DNA of 64,000 bases, taken from contig CM056879.1 of the NCBI GenBank assembly GCA_029876055.1, positions 2,728,001-2,792,000 of the forward strand, in the 5' to 3' direction. The translations under genes were made by a program, and so were the position numbers. This document shows positions 22,957 to 33,860 of this stretch, one piece after another (position 1 is the stretch's first letter; every line of letters begins with the position of its first letter). The notes under the pieces were generated by a model. The model searched no databases. It was not told where the DNA came from and worked only from the letters and a program-made list of their open reading frames with translations. The stretch comes from Madurella fahalii. Lineage: Eukaryota; Ascomycota; Sordariomycetes; Sordariales.

Positions 22957-25900
22957 TCATCTCGGGCGATGCGCAAGGACAGACGGACGAACCTGTTGTG
23001 CTTGAACCTTTACTTGTGCATGCTGCTGCTGCCCCTGTTGACCATGCCCCTGATGCTGGTTCCTACCCACGACATAATCCCTGTTCTCAATCGTGACACT
23101 CTTCGTCATGTGGTTGACCTTGTAGACACCCACCAGGCGCGCGGCCAACTCAAACATGTTGTTGCGCAGCGAAATGACAATGAACTGCGCGTTCTTGGTA
23201 CGCTCTTTGATGTAGTTGGCCACAATCGACACCTGGAGATGGGATGTTAGATCGCCTTGGGGGTTTAAGGGCGCGGGAGACACGAAATGGATCATAAGGG
23301 GCTAAGGCTGGGTTGGGTGAAGAAAAGGAAAAAGGGAAAAAAAAAAAACCGAAGGGGGTGGGTTTACTCACATTCCTGAAATCCAACGCGGCATCAATCT
23401 CGTCCATGACGTACAACGGCGTCGGTTTGTAGTGATGCAGCGCAAACACGAGCGCCAGCGAGCTGAGCGTCTTCTCGCCACCGGACAAGTTGCTGATATT
23501 CTTCCACGACTTCTTAGGCGGCATCACGCTGAACAGGATGCCCTCGCTGAATGGATCGAGCGAATCTACCAGTTCCAGCTCGGCATTGCCCCCCATCGTG
23601 ATCATCTGGTACATTTCCTTGAGCCGTAACGAGATGGTGCTAAACCCTTCCATGAAGCCCTCGAGCCGCAGCCTACGCAGGTCGTCGCATCGCTTCTTGG
23701 CCGCGTCGCGCTGCGCGACAGCACTGGCCAGATCAGATGACCGTGCCGCGTGCTCTTCCACGCGCCGCCGGTACTCAGCCAGCACGCCGAGATCAACGTT
23801 GACGTTTTGGATCTTCTCCTCCAACGCGGCGATCTCGCCCTTGAGCGTCACCTTGTTCATATCTGCCAGCTCGTCTTTGGTGTATCGTGGGAGCTCGAGA
23901 GGAGTAGACCGGCCTGGGCCGTGTATCGTCTGGTTGGCCGTCGCGTCTTCAGCTTGGGCCTCGGCTTGTAGTTGCGCGTCAGCGTCCATCATATCTGTAT
24001 CACCGTCTTCGTCCATCATATCCGTGTCTCCGTCCTCATCCTGGTTAGGAGGTGGTTGAGGCGCAGGAGCTACGGCCGAGCTGTTGCGACCACTTTCCAG
24101 GTCCTCGATGTTCTGGAGCGACAGCTTGGAAAGCTTCTTCTCCCAGTACTGTAGCCTCTCCTGGTTGTCGGCAAGCAGCTTCTGGCTCTCCTCGAGCTTG
24201 TTGCGCATCTCGATTTCGACTGCGCGAGTCTCGTTGAGCTCGGCCGTCTTCTCATCAAGCTCAGCCTTCATCGTAGCGAGCTCCTCCTTTTTAGCAGCGA
24301 GGGCCTCCTTGGCCTCTTCTACCCGGGTTTTGAAATCGTCCGCCTTGTCTCCTTGGTTCTGGATTTCTTCCTCGAGCTTCTCAGACTCCCGAATGGCGGC
24401 CTCGAGTTCCTTGGATGCCTTTGCGTGGTCCTTTGCGAGCTTGACCCTTTGTTTCTCTGCCTTGGCCTTGCGTACTTCTGCGTTGGACATGTCCTCGTTC
24501 TGCGACGAGATTTCCTCCTTGAGTGAGTCGACTTTGGCTCTTTGCGCGCGGAGCTTCTCGCCGCCGACCTCCATGATCTTGTCCTGCAGCATCTTGATCT
24601 CATCCTCAACACTCGAGGTCTCTCCGTGCAGCCTCTCCACCTCCTTGTTGAGTTTCGAAACCTCCTTCTCAAGCGCCACGATGCGGCTGTCGTCAGTCTT
24701 GGACGGCTGATGCTCCTTGCTGAGTTCCTTAACTCTGCGCTGGGCATCGGCCAAGTTCCTGGCCGAGCTTTCTACCTCGAGCTTGATCTTCTGCATTTTG
24801 GTGTCGAGTTGGGGGATCTGTTCCTTAAGAGAGCGGATGCGAGCCTCGAGCTCCCGCTGGCGTTCCTGGAACTCCTGAAATCTCTGTTCCAGTGTATCCC
24901 GGTCGGCTTCTAGCTTGGCGACCTGTTCCTTGCTGGTGTCGGCCACGAGCTTGGACGACATAAGGCCCTTCTTAACCGTAGTGCCGCCACCAGACATGGT
25001 ACCGGACTTGTCGATCAACTCACCAGCAAGGGTGACGACACGCCACCGTCTGGCGCCGTAGGCGATGCGATTCGCCTGAGCGAGGTCCTTGGCCACTAGC
25101 GTGTCTTGGAGAGCATGGTAGAAGGCTGGGCGGAACTTGTCCTCCTTGGCCTTGACGAGATCGAAAAGGCGCGGCGCGTTCTCGGGGGTCTGGATGGGCG
25201 ATAGATCCCTGACTCGCAACTTGTCGAGACAGATGAAGTTCCCACGGCCCAGATTTGTCTTCCTCAAGTACTCGATGCACTGCTGGCCAGCCTCGACCGT
25301 GTCTGTGACAAAGTTATCGAGCGCACCGCAGGCTGTTGAAATGGCAACATCGTACTGCTGGTCGATAGTACCGAGGTTGCCAAGGCGGCCATGGAATCCG
25401 TCGATACGGCCTGATTCCTTCATGCGCATTAGTGCTGTGAGAACGTTACCCTGTGTCTGGGTAGCGGACAAGCTCGACCGAGCCTCGTCGGCCTTTTGCC
25501 GGGCATTTGAGAGCTGGGCGCGGAATTTGGGCTCCTCCTGTGCAAGCTTTTCAAGTTCGGCCACGGCTCTCCTCCCTTCCTTCTGCAAGGCTGCCTTTTC
25601 GGCTTCGCACTGCCTGAACTCCTCTGCTTTGGCCGCCTGGCTCTCCTCAATGGCGGCAATCTTGGCTTCCATCTCCTCAAGGGCGACGGCACCAGCGTTG
25701 GCCTTTTCCTTGAGAATGGCCATCTCGCTTTCGGCAACAGCAATCGCGGATTGCTTCTGGTTGATCTTTTCTTTCCAAGGCTCGAGCGACTTTTGCTTGG
25801 CGGCAATCTGGTCCGACAAGTGCTGTGTCTTGCCCTTCAGACTCTCGCGGATTCTAGTCAGCTCCGCCTCTTCCTCCTTGACCTGTTGTTCGAGCGCGGC

Positions 25901-27664
25901 GATCTCCTGAGCACGCGTCTCGATTTCTTCAGTGCACTCTTCGATCGTCTGCTCAGCCTCGGCAGCTGAGTTCTCCGAATTGGCGATTGTTTTCTCCAGC
26001 TTCTTACGCTTGTCCGTGAGAAACTTTCGCTTCTCGTCGAACTTGACACGCTCTTGGTCAAATTTGGTCATCTCCTTGATCAACGCCTGTGTGTACTTTT
26101 CTTGAGCCTCGAACTCTTTGCTGCCTTTGGAGTAGGCCTTTTCGAGCTGTTTGATGATTTGCTCGCTGCCATGGTGTTTCTCGAGCTCCGCATCGAGCTG
26201 TGCCTGCATCTGGCCGATGGCCTCCTCTGTGACAGCAATGTTGTCATCACATTCGCTGACGTAGAGCTGGTACAGAGCGGACTGTTTCATAGCAAGCTCA
26301 TTCTCGTCGCGGACGTATGCCAGGGCCTTATTCTTCTTGTCCTCGAGGCTGTTCTTTTCCTTTTCGACATGTTGAACCCGGCCACTCTTCTCGAGACAGA
26401 TCTCGTTGAGGGTTTCTACCTCGGCTGCGGCCTCCTCGATTGGCGCCTTGTACTTTGATGTGCCAATGATATCCTCAAGATATTCCAGGAGGCCATCTTC
26501 GTGCTCATTGGCGGCTTTTGCCTTCATCTGAGCAATCGACTCAACCTCACCCTGTAGGATCAGGAAACGCTTGTGGTCCAGATCAACGCCACGGTCACGG
26601 AGCAATGTGGTGACGGTTGTGAAGTTCGAGCTCTTGCCATTGATGTAGTACTGGCTGGAGTTGTTCTTGAACGCCTTGCGCGAGATAACCAGGTCCGAGT
26701 TTGGGATAATCTCGTGGCCTCCGCCGGGCAGGTCCATGATCTCGTGGAAGTGGACCGCAACCTCACAATACTCCAGGTCGGGGTACTGTGCCGAGTTGTG
26801 GATTAGGGCAGAGATCTTGCCCTGCCTCATCTTGCTCGCTCGGAAGCCAAAGACAAAGAGCAACGAGTCGATGACGTTGGACTTGCCAGAACCATTCGGC
26901 CCAACAACCGAAGAGAAGGAGGCGTGGAAGGGACCGACCTCCTGTCTCCCAGCGTAACTCTTGAAGTTAGTGAGGACGAGGTAGGTAATCACGATCCGCG
27001 GCTTCGGCCCGGTATCTTCGACAATCGGCATGGCCATGGTGCGTGACTTGAGCATGATGTCCATCGGTTTCTCAAGGATGGTGTCCATCGCCTTGATGGG
27101 CTTGACAGCAGCGAGCACCGTCTCATCCCCCCCTTGTTTGAGCTGTTCATTGACCGTGGTAGTCGTGATATCGGCAAGCGGCACATTGTGTAGCTCGGAA
27201 GTCGCTGGCGACGAAGAGTGTTTCAGCGCAGGCAGCGGCGTCTCCGGCTCGGGCGTGGCGGACGTTGTCGCGCGCGGCGCAACACTCCTCCGAGTCCGCG
27301 TCGACGGCTTCCTGGCTGGAACATCGTCGTCGCGGGGAGCCGCCGTGGTTGCTGTGCTTGCTGTCGCCGTTGACGCTACCGTCGCTGCTGTCTGATCGGG
27401 ATCGAAGGCTTGGCTGGGCTCGGCGACTGGGGCAGGCGTGACATTGCTCTTCTTTGGGCGCCCACGACGCTTCGGCTCGGTCGGGGCGGGGGGGTCTGCC
27501 GTTGCTTTTCTTCGGTTCTGGGTTGTGCGGCGCGGAGTGGCGGCCGGCGCCGGTGTGAAGTCGTCCCCGCTATCCTCAGCCTGCTGGGGCGCGTCGGCCA
27601 TTTCCTCATCTGAAGACTCTACAATCGCTGTGCGCCGAGTCCGGCGCGTTGGTCGTGTCGACAT
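22957..27664 (-). CDS. SMC4: Condensin SMC subunit Smc4 (Cut3)
   Basis: ATPase arm of condensin, paired with Smc2 to compact mitotic chromosomes. Two exons: 27664-23372 and 23232-22957, joined by a 139-nt GT-AG intron (23233-23371) that falls just after the Walker B region; product 1522 residues. Residues 1-210 are a disordered basic N-terminus with GRPKK-like motifs. Walker A, VVGPNGSGKSNVIDS, is near 254; long coiled coils flank the hinge near 740-850 (GFHGRLGNLGT, FICLDKLR); the signature NLSGGEKTLSSLAL is near 1390 and Walker B, LYVMDEIDAALDF, near 1416. The second exon supplies VSIVANYIKERTKNAQFIVI, which completes the ATPase head. The C-terminal coiled coil carries an acidic insert with DEDGDTDMM in tandem near 1205-1225, and the protein ends in a Gln/His-rich tail of about 30 residues. 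Start shares a 446-bp divergent promoter with the ELYS-like gene. Confidence 0.97.
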
Positions 27665-28110
27665 GGCGGCAGTGTTATGTGAAAACGAAAAGAGCTATGA
27701 AGAAGGGCCAGATGACGTCGCTGGCATGCAAAAGAGAAAAAAGAAACCGAAGCAAAACCGCGATCGGATACGCAAATGCGACCGGTCGGTATCGAGAAAA
27801 GCGGTAGGCACGGAAAGCGATGTGGTCGTCGGGCCCCGCAGCTCCCGCTGTGTTGACATTGATTGACTGTAAACAATCAGCCGCCCTTTCAGGCCTTTCA
27901 AGCCTTTCAGCCCCGCACAACCCTGGCACGAGGTCCCGTGACTTCATTCTCGCTAATTGCAAGTCCGGCCCGCCTTGAACCGGATACATCAATCAGCTTT
28001 TGAATCAATCGGGTCGAGCATCTCTACCGCATCCCCGAGACATTCCCCCCAGCTGTCGAGCTCGACGAGACTGCCCTTGCAGATAACTATTTACCTTCCA
28101 ACAGCCAAAG
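27665..28110. promoter_or_regulatory. Bidirectional promoter, Smc4 / ELYS-like
   Basis: The 446 bp between two divergent start codons must hold both promoters and leaders. I see no TATA box. A CTTTCAGGC-type motif occurs in tandem at about 27883-27910. Confidence 0.6.
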
Positions 28111-29072
28111 ATGCTGGACTTTTCCCAGTTCAGCGCCGCTTTCCCAACCGATGGGCCCAAACCCTACGACCAGAACGGTGTGCGCGAGATCGAGACGTTC
28201 CGCAAGTCATTTGATGGTGTCCTGTTCATCGACCGCGTGTTGAAGGCGCTGGGAATCGGTGTGGGCAAGGCGTACCCGCCACGAGGCGACAATGGCCTGC
28301 GCACTCTGCACCAGCAGATCTGCGAGAGCAGAGTGTCGCCGCACGCCAAGCTGTCGGTCTTCTACTACTTCCTCCTTGACTATGATGAGATCCGCGGCGC
28401 GCGGTCACAACTCGCCGAGGCGCTAGCCGAGGAGTCGGGCCTGCCACAGAATTATCAGATCCTCATGAGGGGCCTGTGGCACATGGATCGCAAAGAGTTC
28501 AAGGTGTGCATGCACACCCAGCCTGATCCCACTGTTCCGCAGCGCAGACACTGACGAAGCCCGTCCCGCAGTTCGCCCTCGAACACCTAGCACACCCCTC
28601 CCTCCCCTCCGAGTTCGCAGACGACATCATCACCGTCCTCGTCCGCCACGCCAAGGAGGACGACTACAGCCTCCCGCTGGCCTACTACCACACCGCGCAG
28701 CCCGTGCTGCAGACGTCCGAGGCGCTCGAGCTGCTGTTCGGCGCTCTAGCTCGCACGAGCGTCACCGGGGCCTTCCACTTCTCGCGCACCTACCCGGACC
28801 ACGCGCGGCAGCAGCTCTTCGAGAAGCTAGTCGCATCCGTGCTGGAGCATCCCGACGCGGTGGGCGTCCGAGGTAAGGAGCTTGTCAGTCTACCGCTTAC
28901 GGGCACCGAGGAAAAGTGGTTCCAGGAGTACCTCGCTGTCGGTGAGGGCAGGAAATCCAAGAACGCCAAGCCCGTGGCACAGATGAGGCAGGTCGTTACT
29001 GGGCGGCAGCGCGGGCCCATCGACGATGGGGGACTGGGCGGCCAAGGTGCCGCGGTCCGTGCCGGGCGGTGA
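28111..29072 (+). CDS. ELYS/Ely5-like nuclear pore complex protein
   Basis: Small fungal relative of the C-terminal helical part of ELYS, a nucleoporin that docks the Nup107-160 (Y) complex; fission yeast Ely5 is about the same length. Two exons, 28111-28503 and 28572-29072, with a 68-nt GT-AG intron; product 297 residues. The frame joins DRKEFK to [18 protein letters not shown], a junction typical of ELYS-like domains. The body (about 20-225) is predicted all-helical with repeats such as [18 protein letters not shown] and [15 protein letters not shown]. The C-terminal 60 residues are basic and probably disordered. An alternative acceptor at 28552 would break this frame. There are no beta-propeller or AT-hook regions, unlike animal ELYS. 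Divergent from Smc4. Confidence 0.85.
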
Positions 29073-30047
29073 TTGGCCTTGAGCTGCCGTCATGGGCGTT
29101 TGATAGGTTTCTATGGCAGTGTTCTGCAGCATAGCGATGGCGTTCAGGTTTGGTTCAGAACACTACGGCGGTATGATAACAACGCGCTGTATTGATATCT
29201 GGGAATAGAAAATAATAAACATGTGGTCCGTCGGGTACCATAATCCTCAGCCCGTGGGCCTGGAGCCAGTCATCCTAAATACTTATTATGGTTGATTGTC
29301 CAGACGAGTTATGTGGAGGCGGAAACCTACAGTTACGGTTTCGATATATTGGAATCGAATCGTTCGACATTTACGTACTGCTGCCGAGCGCCAAGCGTTT
29401 GTAACCTGGGGTAAAGGACTGAAAAGGTTTACAACAAAAGCACCGTCTTCCATACAACTAAGACATTCATATCCAGTAGGTGCTTAATCGTCCGATACTG
29501 CAGCCGATTCGATGGCACTGCCTACTACCAACTAGTATCCAGATTCACTCTGGACCACATGTCCCTCTCTAGAAACCCCAGTCGCAACATATGATTCAGC
29601 CGGAAATTCCGGGGACAGCGCAAAACCCATCTTAAACGAGACATACAGCCCTCTCCAACTACTCGTAACCAACCATCCAGCGCTCAGGCGTAAGTTTAGT
29701 GGGTGCTAGGCCGTCCATCAGACTCCATTCAGCAGACGCCACACAAACTTACCACCACTCTATCAAATCGGACAGGACAATCCCATAGGAACCAGCACTC
29801 AGTAAGAGCGCACTAAAATATCCATAAGCTTTGCCATTCATACAGACATACCACTTTCATCTACCCAGCCATCCATGGATATCATCATCACATCGCCAAT
29901 CCATCGTCAAGGCCGCCACACAAACAGAATGCAACCCCAAGCGAAGCACTGAAACAGCTCAAGGATCAAACCCGCCCACAACCACAACATACAAAGACTG
30001 TCTTCTTCCTTTTGATCATCATGATCAACCCTATCTCTCTAGGCAGC
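29073..30047. other. Intergenic between convergent ELYS-like and proline-rich genes
   Basis: About 975 bp, relatively AT-rich compared with flanking exons, presumably two 3' UTRs. No gene or repeat recognised. Confidence 0.6.
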
Positions 30048-32227
30048 CTACCCCTGGGCCCCCTTCTCCTTCTCCATCTCATACTTCCCCCTCAGCGCAT
30101 CCACCTCCCTCTGCAACCTGCCCAAATCAGCAAGGATGTCCCCCGTCGATGCGCCCTCACCAACATTTCCTTCGGCCAGCGAGGCTGGTATACCACCAGA
30201 GTTAGCATTACCCGTCTCGTAGTTCGAGCCTAAACTGGACCCGCGAGTCGTACTAGCGGGCGAGGGATCGTCCACATTTCGCTGAATCACACTACCGCTA
30301 CCGCTGCTACCACCCCTATCTCTCCTGGGCGGAGGCGGAGGCCCTACCGATGGTGCAACGCCCCGATCCATTCCGCGACCGCTTCCTCTGCGTGACGGCG
30401 GTGGTGGGCCGGGGCCCAACGGGGACAGGGTGGCGCCCCCCGCGCTCATCGGCCTCTTTGCACGAACCGAGGCGTTACGCGCCGGAGGCGGCGGGGGCGG
30501 GGAGATCTTAGCGTGGAGTCTTGCTTGGACTTGGGCAAAATGGTTTGCGGTACTTGAAGGGCCGGGGCCGGGCATTACACCCGCCGCCACCGGCTCAGCT
30601 GCCGTAGCTGAGGCTGAAGCGGGAGCCGGGGTGGCCGTGCCAGGGGTGTGGTTAGTACTGTTGTTGCTGCTACTTGTAGAGGCGTCTCCCATGGGAGGAG
30701 GCGAGGAGGTCACCACCACCTGTTGACCTGATATTGACGAGGGGGAGGGAACCTGCTCGGTAGCTGGCGCAAGAACATTAACGTCGGATGGGGTTTGTTC
30801 GCCGCTCGGCGACGCAACACCGGCAGATGAAGGAGAGTTAAACGAGCCGGACGCGCGCGGGGCATGGCCGGGCCGACGCGGAGGCGGCGGCGCCGGGGCG
30901 TGGATGCTGACTCGCAAGCTAGAAGAGCGCGATCGTGTCGAGTCGACTGAGGACCGGCGCAGTGATGGGTCGGCGTCATCTTGATGAGTTGGCGGCGGTG
31001 TAGCTGTGACTTTGCTCTCTGACCGCCCGTGTGGTTGCCGTCTCGGTGGAGGCGCGGGCTTCTTGGACGCGGCGTTCGATGTCGCACGCGATGTATTTGG
31101 CGGAGTTGGTGGTCGTGGGGTCGAGAGGATACCCAGCCCAGGCGCTATATCCGGCTCAGGAACTTTTCCGGCTGCTTCACGGTCAAACACGCTCTCAGCA
31201 TCCTCCTCCATGGGTAGCCGCTGCGGAGCAGGCGGGAGCGGCTTGTTGACGTCTGAAGGCGTCGGCGGTCTCTGTTTAGACGGGGAGGTAAGAGGTATGG
31301 TAGTGCTTCCGCGCGTCGGACTCGGCACCGATGGCACAGCCCCGGCATCCCCCCACCTCTCGCCCCGGCCTTTATTAGCTTCCCATGCCGTGAGCTAGGA
31401 GGCGGGGGCTTCTTCCTCAATATAGTTGGGGCAGGTTGCAAGCTCGACTGGGAGCCGCTGATCAATCCTCGCCGGTCATCCTCTGCCTCGATCTCCGAGA
31501 CCTCGTGAGACGTACGCGGTGTCTCCTGCATGGGTTGTATCGTATCGGATATGGATTGGCGCGAGATGGAGGATGTGTCGGTAGTGCTTGCACCATCACC
31601 ACCTGGCGCTGCCAGGTGAGCAGATGGGGGCGTATGGCCTGTTAACAACAACCTTCTGAATGCGTCCACATCTATCGTACTCCGTGTTCCTGGCGCCAAA
31701 CCCGAGCTCTGTGTTGTCTCCGATGGTCTAATCTCCAGATCACGAAGCGTCTTCTGGAAAGGGTTCGGCGGCGCCCGGCTTGACGGCGTCGGCTGGCGCT
31801 CGTCTTCCCTATCCGATCCATCCGCCGAGCCGGTCGGCGAAGTATGAGTGAACGGATCTGCCTGCTCATCGGTATCGACGCTGCTACTACTCTGGTCGTC
31901 ATCGTCGCCGTCGGCCAGCGGAAGGCGATCGGGTGCACCGGCAGACTCGGGTGGCGAGGGAGGGGGGGATTGCACGCGGACCTTCTTCACGACCTTTGGC
32001 TTCTGAAAGCTTGTTGCGGGTGGCGGTTGGTTCGGATGGGCGTGGGCCTGCAGTTGGCTCCAGAACTGATTGCCCGATGACAAGGCGGCTGCGGTGTCCG
32101 GGGTCGGTGTCGATGCATCGGGATCGGCGAGCGTGGGAACAAGGCGAGGTGGGGCGGGAGGGGCAGAAGCCATGGGAGCTTTGCGACGGAAGGGATTGTT
32201 GGAGCCAAAAGACGGCTGCTGGGCCAT
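30048..32227 (-). CDS. Unrecognised proline-rich protein, possibly SH3-ligand; apparent frameshift
   Basis: I do not recognise a named family. Start at 32227 (MAQQPSFGSNNPFRRKA), stop at 30048. The sequence is dominated by Ser, Pro and Thr with many PxxP and poly-Pro stretches (APAPPPPRRPG, ISPPPPPPARN, GPPPPSRRGS), which suggests an SH3- or actin-adaptor partner. More conserved-looking islands: NPFQKTLRDLEIRPS, STIDVDAFRRLLLTG, RKKPPPPSSRHGKLIK, and a C-terminal helix STGDILADLGRLQREVDALR likely to form a coiled coil. The two halves are in different frames and meet near 31350. Either one base is missing from a C6 run (31349-31354), giving 726 residues, or an intron 31253-31356 is removed, giving 691. 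I favour the first, because the skipped part also reads as proline-rich coding sequence. Cortical or endocytic adaptor is a guess only. Confidence 0.75.
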
Positions 32228-32381
32228 GGCTGGGGCTGACGGGGGAGGCGGGACGACGAGGCAAGGCGCTTGCACAGCTACGTGCTAGGTGCTAGGAGAC
32301 CATTGCCAACAGGGCATTTGGCCAGGATCTGCTGCAACCCGGCTTCGCATCCGACTCGACCCGTCACGGCAGACTTGGTTC

Positions 32382-32397
32382 GGGGGGGGGGGGGGGG
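32382..32397. repeat. Poly(G)16 run
   Basis: Sixteen consecutive G on the plus strand (poly-C on the coding strand of the downstream minus-strand gene), within about 155 bp of its start codon. Confidence 0.95.
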
Positions 32398-33783
32398 CAG
32401 CCGCCGGCTATGATTCGATTTACGTCGCTTGCAGTGAAAGCGGGCGTCTTGCAAATGCTCGCCAGTCGGGGATGTCAACGTCTTCAGTGTGGATTTGGGA
32501 GTCAAGGGTGGCTCACAAAACTCGCCGACCTGCAGCGGTTTTAGGTAAGGTACCGTACGTGATAACTTGGGCAGCTAGGATCGGGTGTCGTTGAACGAGC
32601 GGTCGGACAGGGCAGAATAGCCCCTCCGCCGTCGCATCCGACTGGATGAGCCATGCAGTGGCGCATCCGGTTGACGTGCTGCGTGGCAGATGGAGGGGTC
32701 TGCCGCTCAGACTCCACCCCGCCAACTCAACACCTGCAGCCACGGGCTTCTCTGGGGAGCATAGGCCAGACTGTTGCGAAAAATAGGAGGGCCGAGCCAC
32801 CACAGTTGTGTAGCTCTCCTGTACCCCCGTAATTACCAAAGAGACATCCACAGCGACACCACCCAACGCTCCAATATGGCTCTGCACCAGCCCAGATGCC
32901 GAGATGGAATCGAACTTCACAGCCCTTTTCGCCAGCCCGTGCAGCAAACACTGAGCAAGGAGCTTGTAGAGCTGTAGAGCGGGGCCGGATGAGGACGAAG
33001 CCAGTCTTATTGTGGAATCGCGATCAAAGCAAAGATTAAATTCCTTAGTAGTCCGACAACTACGCAAGTGCTCACCGCCTCGTGGTCTACCGTGTAGTAC
33101 AGTAGGCGCTTAAGACAAAGGTGGGTAGAGCCGCAGTGCGCCATTCGGAGAGTCTTGGCTTGCCGGAAATGAGAATGAGGTCTGCAAAATGTAAACAAGC
33201 GACGTGGAATTCTCGCGTCTTGTCTGCTCGGCTTTTGTGCAACACCTAATTAAGCAGTACGGCGCAAGCAGACACGGATAGAGTCGATCAAAGACGCAAA
33301 GCAATTCCATTTGGTATAATTACAGTCCCACAAACCCTCGGGCCAACCTAGACTTTTAGCCCCCCTCCCCCCCTCTCCCCATCGAGTCCGCCACCCTCAT
33401 AATCCCAACGCCCACGAGTTATCCCCGGGTCTGCCGCGTGTATGCTGCGTTTCCGAACTTGGTGGTAGTGATGATGGGTAGCCGCCGAAAGTCCGGCACC
33501 CGAGCGTGATCCTGAATTCAGCCTCGTATATGTCGAAAGTGAGGCGGATTTTCAGGGGGGGGGCACACAACGCATGCCCCTTCCTCAGTCCTATCTCGCA
33601 CATGCCAGGCTATGCCATCCCATTGGCTCATCACAAGACAGCCAGCAGATACAGAAGCGGGAAATACACAACAGCCCAAATGTGCAAAATGGCTAGTGTC
33701 CCCGCGCGCTAAACAATGGCGAGCGCGGCAGCGCCCAATGCTGGCCCCAAAAAATGATCCCCCAAAGCCCCGAACGCCGAACA

Positions 33784-33808
33784 AGACCAGACCAGACCAG
33801 ACCAGACC
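33784..33808. repeat. (AGACC)x5 microsatellite
   Basis: Five perfect pentamer units just past the histone H1 stop codon, probably in its 3' UTR. Confidence 0.9.
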
Positions 33809-33860
33809 GTCACATCAACAAAAACAGAAAAAGATATCATAACGATAAGATGGGAGTGCA

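Larger units (their letters stand above)
32228..33860. other. Intergenic: proline-rich gene promoter and histone H1 3' flank
   Basis: Contains a G16 run at 32382-32397, about 155 bp upstream of the proline-rich gene, and an AGACC pentamer repeat at 33784-33808 next to the histone H1 stop. Short frames on both strands are not convincing. Confidence 0.55.

Noticed and set aside
16512..29072. A functional chromatin/nuclear gene cluster (Hpc2, Rba50, Smc4, ELYS-like)
   Set aside because: These are conserved housekeeping genes on both strands with separate promoters; shared theme is probably chance.
31253..31356. Intron instead of a frameshift in the proline-rich gene
   Set aside because: Phase works, but the removed part reads as proline-rich coding sequence like its flanks; kept only as the alternative model.
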